From Candidatus Woesearchaeota archaeon (lineage in GTDB: Archaea; Nanobdellota; Nanobdellia; Woesearchaeales; UBA11716): a DNA stretch of 7,887 nt. The translations under genes and the position numbers were made by a program. Location: assembly GCA_013329175.1 (NCBI GenBank), contig DUKR01000061.1, forward strand, positions 1,571 to 9,457. The letters run 5' to 3'. The notes beneath the pieces were generated by a model. The model was not told the origin of the DNA and did not search any database. It worked only from the letters and a program-made list of their open reading frames with translations. Positions 5,205 through 7,887 of the stretch are shown piece by piece; the stretch's first letter is position 1, and the number at the start of each line of letters is the position of its first letter.

Positions 5205-7887
5205 ATGCATAAAAGAGAAGTAATATTCCTGTTTTCTCTAGCATGGTTTTTACTCTTCTTTACACCAGTATGCTCATCAGGTGTTATTGAGGATAATGAA
5301 GAAGATGGCACCCTAAATCTGCAATGGGACATGCCAGGAGAAACGTTTATTGTCAAAGCAAGCCTTCAAAGGGCCATTGGAGAAGATAATGTGCTTTTTC
5401 TGGGAATGACTACCAACAGAGAACTATCGCTTCCAAATCCAGGCTCAGGCTTTTACTGGGCTGTATCTTCTGATAATGGCAGAACTTGGAGTGATATCGT
5501 TTATTATTCTCTTTCTGGCTCATCACCAGGCCAAGATAATGATGATGAAATACCCTTCATGGATTTTGAAATCATTCAGGATATGGATACTGTTGTTTGC
5601 CTTGCGCACTCTGCGGTTTCAACATCGGCAAGCGCCGCCCAGTCACAGTCATATTTGGCCTCTGACAATGATTTCGAAACTGGATGGACTATCACCTACA
5701 ATGATATAGCTGGACAAGATGAGGCAGCCTATTATTGGGAAGCTGACTTAGGATCTGTTCACCCCATCTCCCTAATAAAGATATATCTCGGACCATTGGT
5801 GCCATGGTTTGCATCATACCATTTTGAATTTTCTCTGGACAATATGAATTGGGAGGAAGTATCAGCCTCAATTACAGATCGAAGCGAATATTTGATCCGG
5901 AACTTTTTCGAACACCAGGTGATTGCACGATACATAAGGATTGTTGGTGAAACCACAAATTCCCTTACACAACCTGGTAGCCATGTAATTCTCAAAGAAG
6001 CAAGTTTCCTATCATGCGATAATGATAATGACAATGACCTTATCCCAAACCCTGATGACAATTGCCAGGACTATCCAAACGACCAGGGTGATACTGACAA
6101 CGACGGCATTGGAAACTCCTGTGATAATTGCCCCTTGAATTACAATCCTGGGCAGGAGGAGGCTGTGTCTGATCCGTATGCAGAGCAATACGAAGGAACT
6201 AGAATTGGGGAAGCATGCTATCAGGCAGATGGCCAGATAGCTGACAATTATGACCTGTTTGAAGACGGCGAACATAAAGTGCTGGATAACGCGTATTACA
6301 GCATACCCGATGATGCTCTACCTGGGATTATAAGAATAATAGGGAAGAACAACGTGCTTCTTGATTGCAATGGAGCTGTAATAGACGGAAAGCAAACCGT
6401 CGAGCAAATGCCGCATGAATACCAGGGCTTTGGGATATACATTGAGGATTCAGAAAACATAACCATAAAAAACTGCAATATTAAGCACTTCTTTTACGGG
6501 TTTGCTGTCAGGAACTCAAGGCGGATATTTATTGAAAGTAATAAAATTTCAGAAAACAAGGCTGGCAACTGTGTAAGTGCTGATATTAGAATTGATTCAG
6601 GCATGAATCAGGATAGTCAGGACAGGGGTGGCGGCATCTATTTTGAAAATGTCAAGGACTCTTCAATTACAAATAATTTTGTAGGCTCAATGCAGAATTA
6701 CCTCAATCCTTTAACAGGCTTTACCACCAATCAGAGAAATGGAATTGATCTCTATGGTTGCTCGCGGATTAATGTTTCAAATAATAATGCTTCACAGGTG
6801 AGCGGGTGGGGCATACACCTGAGACACACTCATAATTCTATTGTGATGAATAATGACGCATCCCATATTGATGAGGCTGACATCTGCGTCTGGGATGATG
6901 CAGGCATTCTGCTTTCAGGGTCCCACCATAATGTCATCATAAGCAATGACCTGAGATACTCAGGAGACGGCTTCTTTATAGGCAATAATATTGAGGATGC
7001 AAGCAACCATAACGACATCATTTCCAATGACGGCTCAGGAAGCCCGCATAATGCGTTCGAGGCAACTTTCTCTGATGATAACAGATTTGAAAACAACATT
7101 GCTTCAGACAGCGGATATGGATTCTGGCTTGGTTTTTCATCTAACACACAGGTGACAGGAAATACCATCGAGAACAATGAAATAGCCGGGATTCAGATAG
7201 ATAATGGGCATGGAAATGAGATTATTGGCAACCTCTTAAGGTATAACGGAATAGGAGTCCACCTGAACAGGGAGCAGGGGAGTTCGCTCGCTTCATCAAA
7301 TAACAGAATTTATAATAATGTTATCGAATCAAATAATCTTGAGGGGATCAGGATTGCCAAGACATCTGACTCAGAAATAACTGGTAACACGCTTAACAAT
7401 AGGATTGATATCAAACTTATGGACGATTCCTATGGATGCCAGATAATAGAAAACACATTTAATTCAGATACTACCTATATTGACAATTCCAATACTCCAT
7501 TTGTAGTCGCAGAAGAAAACACCTTTTCTGTTGAAGATCCCTCTATTATTGAAGAAAGGATAGTGGACAGGCATGACAACCCTCTATTTGGCGAAGTCAT
7601 GCTGGAAACTTACGAGCCTGAATGCGGAAATGGGGTCTGCGAATTAAGCGGGAGTGAGTGCCCTGATGACTGCCCTTTATTTAGCACATATTCAGCTAAA
7701 AACCTTTCTCTCTACCAGGGAAAAGAAGTATTCATAGTATCTGACCATGAGCCAAAGGATGTGCTTGAGTTTGTGCCAGTCACTACATGGACTGATGAAT
7801 ATCCCGATACTATCCATTCCTACCCAACGCTTGTTGTCCATTCTGAGGGCACTGGAAATACATTCCCTCTGGGGGATGGGTTTTATC
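5205..7887 (+). CDS. Secreted multidomain right-handed beta-helix surface protein (3' end cut by window)
   Basis: The frame is open for 894 codons and runs off the right edge. Residues 1-25 form a signal peptide (basic MHKR, then a hydrophobic core), so the protein is exported. Residues about 35-103 look like a beta-sandwich module of fibronectin or Ig type. Residues about 135-270 resemble a discoidin (F5/8 type C) domain, with SYLASDND near the start, WEADLG, FEFSLDNMNWEEV and ARYIRI. Residues 272-318 are thrombospondin type 3 calcium repeats (DNDNDND, DDNC, DTDNDGIGNSCDNCP, NYNPGQ). Residues about 355-760 are a NosD-like parallel beta-helix of roughly ten or more rungs with Asn-rich turns (ITNN, VSNNN, ITGNT). 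CGNGVCELSGSECPDDCP (807-824) is a cysteine motif seen in secreted proteins. Residues about 835-880 (VFIVSDHEPKDVLEFVPVTT, then YPTLVVHS) resemble the cell-wall-binding repeat 2 fold. A surface-attached adhesin or polysaccharide-interacting protein is likely; enzymatic activity cannot be judged. The gene is visibly more A+T-rich in places than the nrd genes. Confidence 0.88.
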   Translation, partial: MHKREVIFLFSLAWFLLFFTPVCSSGVIEDNEEDGTLNLQWDMPGETFIVKASLQRAIGEDNVLFLGMTTNRELSLPNPGSGFYWAVSSDNGRTWSDIVYYSLSGSSPGQDNDDEIPFMDFEIIQDMDTVVCLAHSAVSTSASAAQSQSYLASDNDFETGWTITYNDIAGQDEAAYYWEADLGSVHPISLIKIYLGPLVPWFASYHFEFSLDNMNWEEVSASITDRSEYLIRNFFEHQVIARYIRIVGETTNSLTQPGSHVILKEASFLSCDNDNDNDLIPNPDDNCQDYPNDQGDTDNDGIGNSCDNCPLNYNPGQEEAVSDPYAEQYEGTRIGEACYQADGQIADNYDLFEDGEHKVLDNAYYSIPDDALPGIIRIIGKNNVLLDCNGAVIDGKQTVEQMPHEYQGFGIYIEDSENITIKNCNIKHFFYGFAVRNSRRIFIESNKISENKAGNCVSADIRIDSGMNQDSQDRGGGIYFENVKDSSITNNFVGSMQNYLNPLTGFTTNQRNGIDLYGCSRINVSNNNASQVSGWGIHLRHTHNSIVMNNDASHIDEADICVWDDAGILLSGSHHNVIISNDLRYSGDGFFIGNNIEDASNHNDIISNDGSGSPHNAFEATFSDDNRFENNIASDSGYGFWLGFSSNTQVTGNTIENNEIAGIQIDNGHGNEIIGNLLRYNGIGVHLNREQGSSLASSNNRIYNNVIESNNLEGIRIAKTSDSEITGNTLNNRIDIKLMDDSYGCQIIENTFNSDTTYIDNSNTPFVVAEENTFSVEDPSIIEERIVDRHDNPLFGEVMLETYEPECGNGVCELSGSECPDDCPLFSTYSAKNLSLYQGKEVFIVSDHEPKDVLEFVPVTTWTDEYPDTIHSYPTLVVHSEGTGNTFPLGDGFY

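Larger units (their letters stand above)
4819..5244 (-). pseudogene. C-terminal remnant of a [NiFe]-hydrogenase large subunit
   Basis: A minus-strand frame of 141 codons ends with the C-terminus of a [NiFe]-hydrogenase large (catalytic) subunit, which normally binds the Ni-Fe centre that splits or forms H2. Clearly hydrogenase-like sequence starts at about residue 41 (DEKPPKLSPKAGHG, near 5124). It continues through EVPRGTLWHEY (59-69) and NIITPTAQNL to DPCFSCSAH (124-132), the conserved L5 motif whose two cysteines (126 and 129) ligate nickel, followed by nine residues that a maturation protease would remove after the His. The style (EVPRGTLWHEY, RAYDPC) is closest to soluble cytoplasmic group 3 enzymes. 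A complete subunit has more than 400 residues; the N-terminal RxCxxC half is absent, and the first 40 codons look unrelated and overlap the divergent gene. With two of four metal cysteines lost it cannot be active. The retained reading frame suggests a recent break. Confidence 0.8.

Noticed and set aside
5262..5276. Lipoprotein signal at Cys23 of the surface protein
   Set aside because: The residues before the cysteine are Thr-Pro-Val, which do not fit a lipobox such as L-[AS]-[GA]-C; ordinary signal-peptide cleavage is more likely.
6012..6275. Minus-strand frame encoding a hydrophobic Val/Ile-rich peptide
   Set aside because: It is the antisense of the Asp/Asn-rich thrombospondin type 3 repeats: GAY and AAY codons read in reverse give Val and Ile. 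It is not a membrane protein gene.
1..7887. A new defence, CRISPR or mobile-element system
   Set aside because: There are no regular spacer-repeat arrays, transposase or integrase motifs, nuclease or toxin families, or reverse transcriptase signatures in any frame I read.

Overview
The window most likely comes from an archaeon, possibly a DPANN lineage such as Woesearchaeota; this placement is an inference and no marker gene is present. The evidence is of four kinds. Two promoter regions carry archaeal-type TATA boxes (244-251 and 5176-5183) and neither has a convincing bacterial -35. A GGTGA ribosome-binding site precedes nrdR. Stacked oligo-T tracts without a hairpin follow nrdB. The last gene encodes a mosaic surface protein whose GNGVCE motif and cell-wall-binding-like module are, as I recall, common in such archaea. 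A bacterial origin is not excluded.

Layout: 1-243 holds no gene I can support, only two inverted repeats (70-96 and 111-149). Positions 240-275 form a compact control region: a TATA box and the predicted transcription start are each covered by a sequence resembling the NrdR operator. Positions 335-4628 are a tight three-gene plus-strand operon, nrdR-nrdA-nrdB. NrdR is the zinc-ribbon/ATP-cone repressor. NrdA is a class I ribonucleotide reductase catalytic subunit with two N-terminal ATP-cones. NrdB is the radical-generating subunit. In NrdB the radical tyrosine is replaced by phenylalanine while all six metal ligands remain, and the sequence closely follows chlamydial NrdB. This identifies a class Ic enzyme, which in Chlamydia uses a Mn/Fe cofactor. 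The operon ends in several T-tracts (4630-4713).

Positions 4819-5244 on the minus strand carry the C-terminal end of a [NiFe]-hydrogenase large subunit, with the DPCxxCxxH nickel-binding motif but nothing of the N-terminal half. It is a relic. Its broken end abuts the promoter of a divergent plus-strand gene (5205 to the right edge, incomplete). That gene encodes a secreted protein with a signal peptide, a beta-sandwich-like segment, a discoidin-like domain, thrombospondin type 3 calcium repeats, a long right-handed beta-helix, a GNGVCE cysteine motif and the start of a cell-wall-binding-like module.

How the parts work together: nrdR, nrdA and nrdB form a self-contained dNTP-supply unit. NrdR probably senses ATP/dATP and represses its own operon through the tandem boxes, while the NrdA ATP-cones control enzyme activity directly. 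The hydrogenase relic and the surface protein are unrelated to this unit and look like a rearranged accessory junction. I found no tRNA, rRNA, CRISPR array, transposase or defence system.
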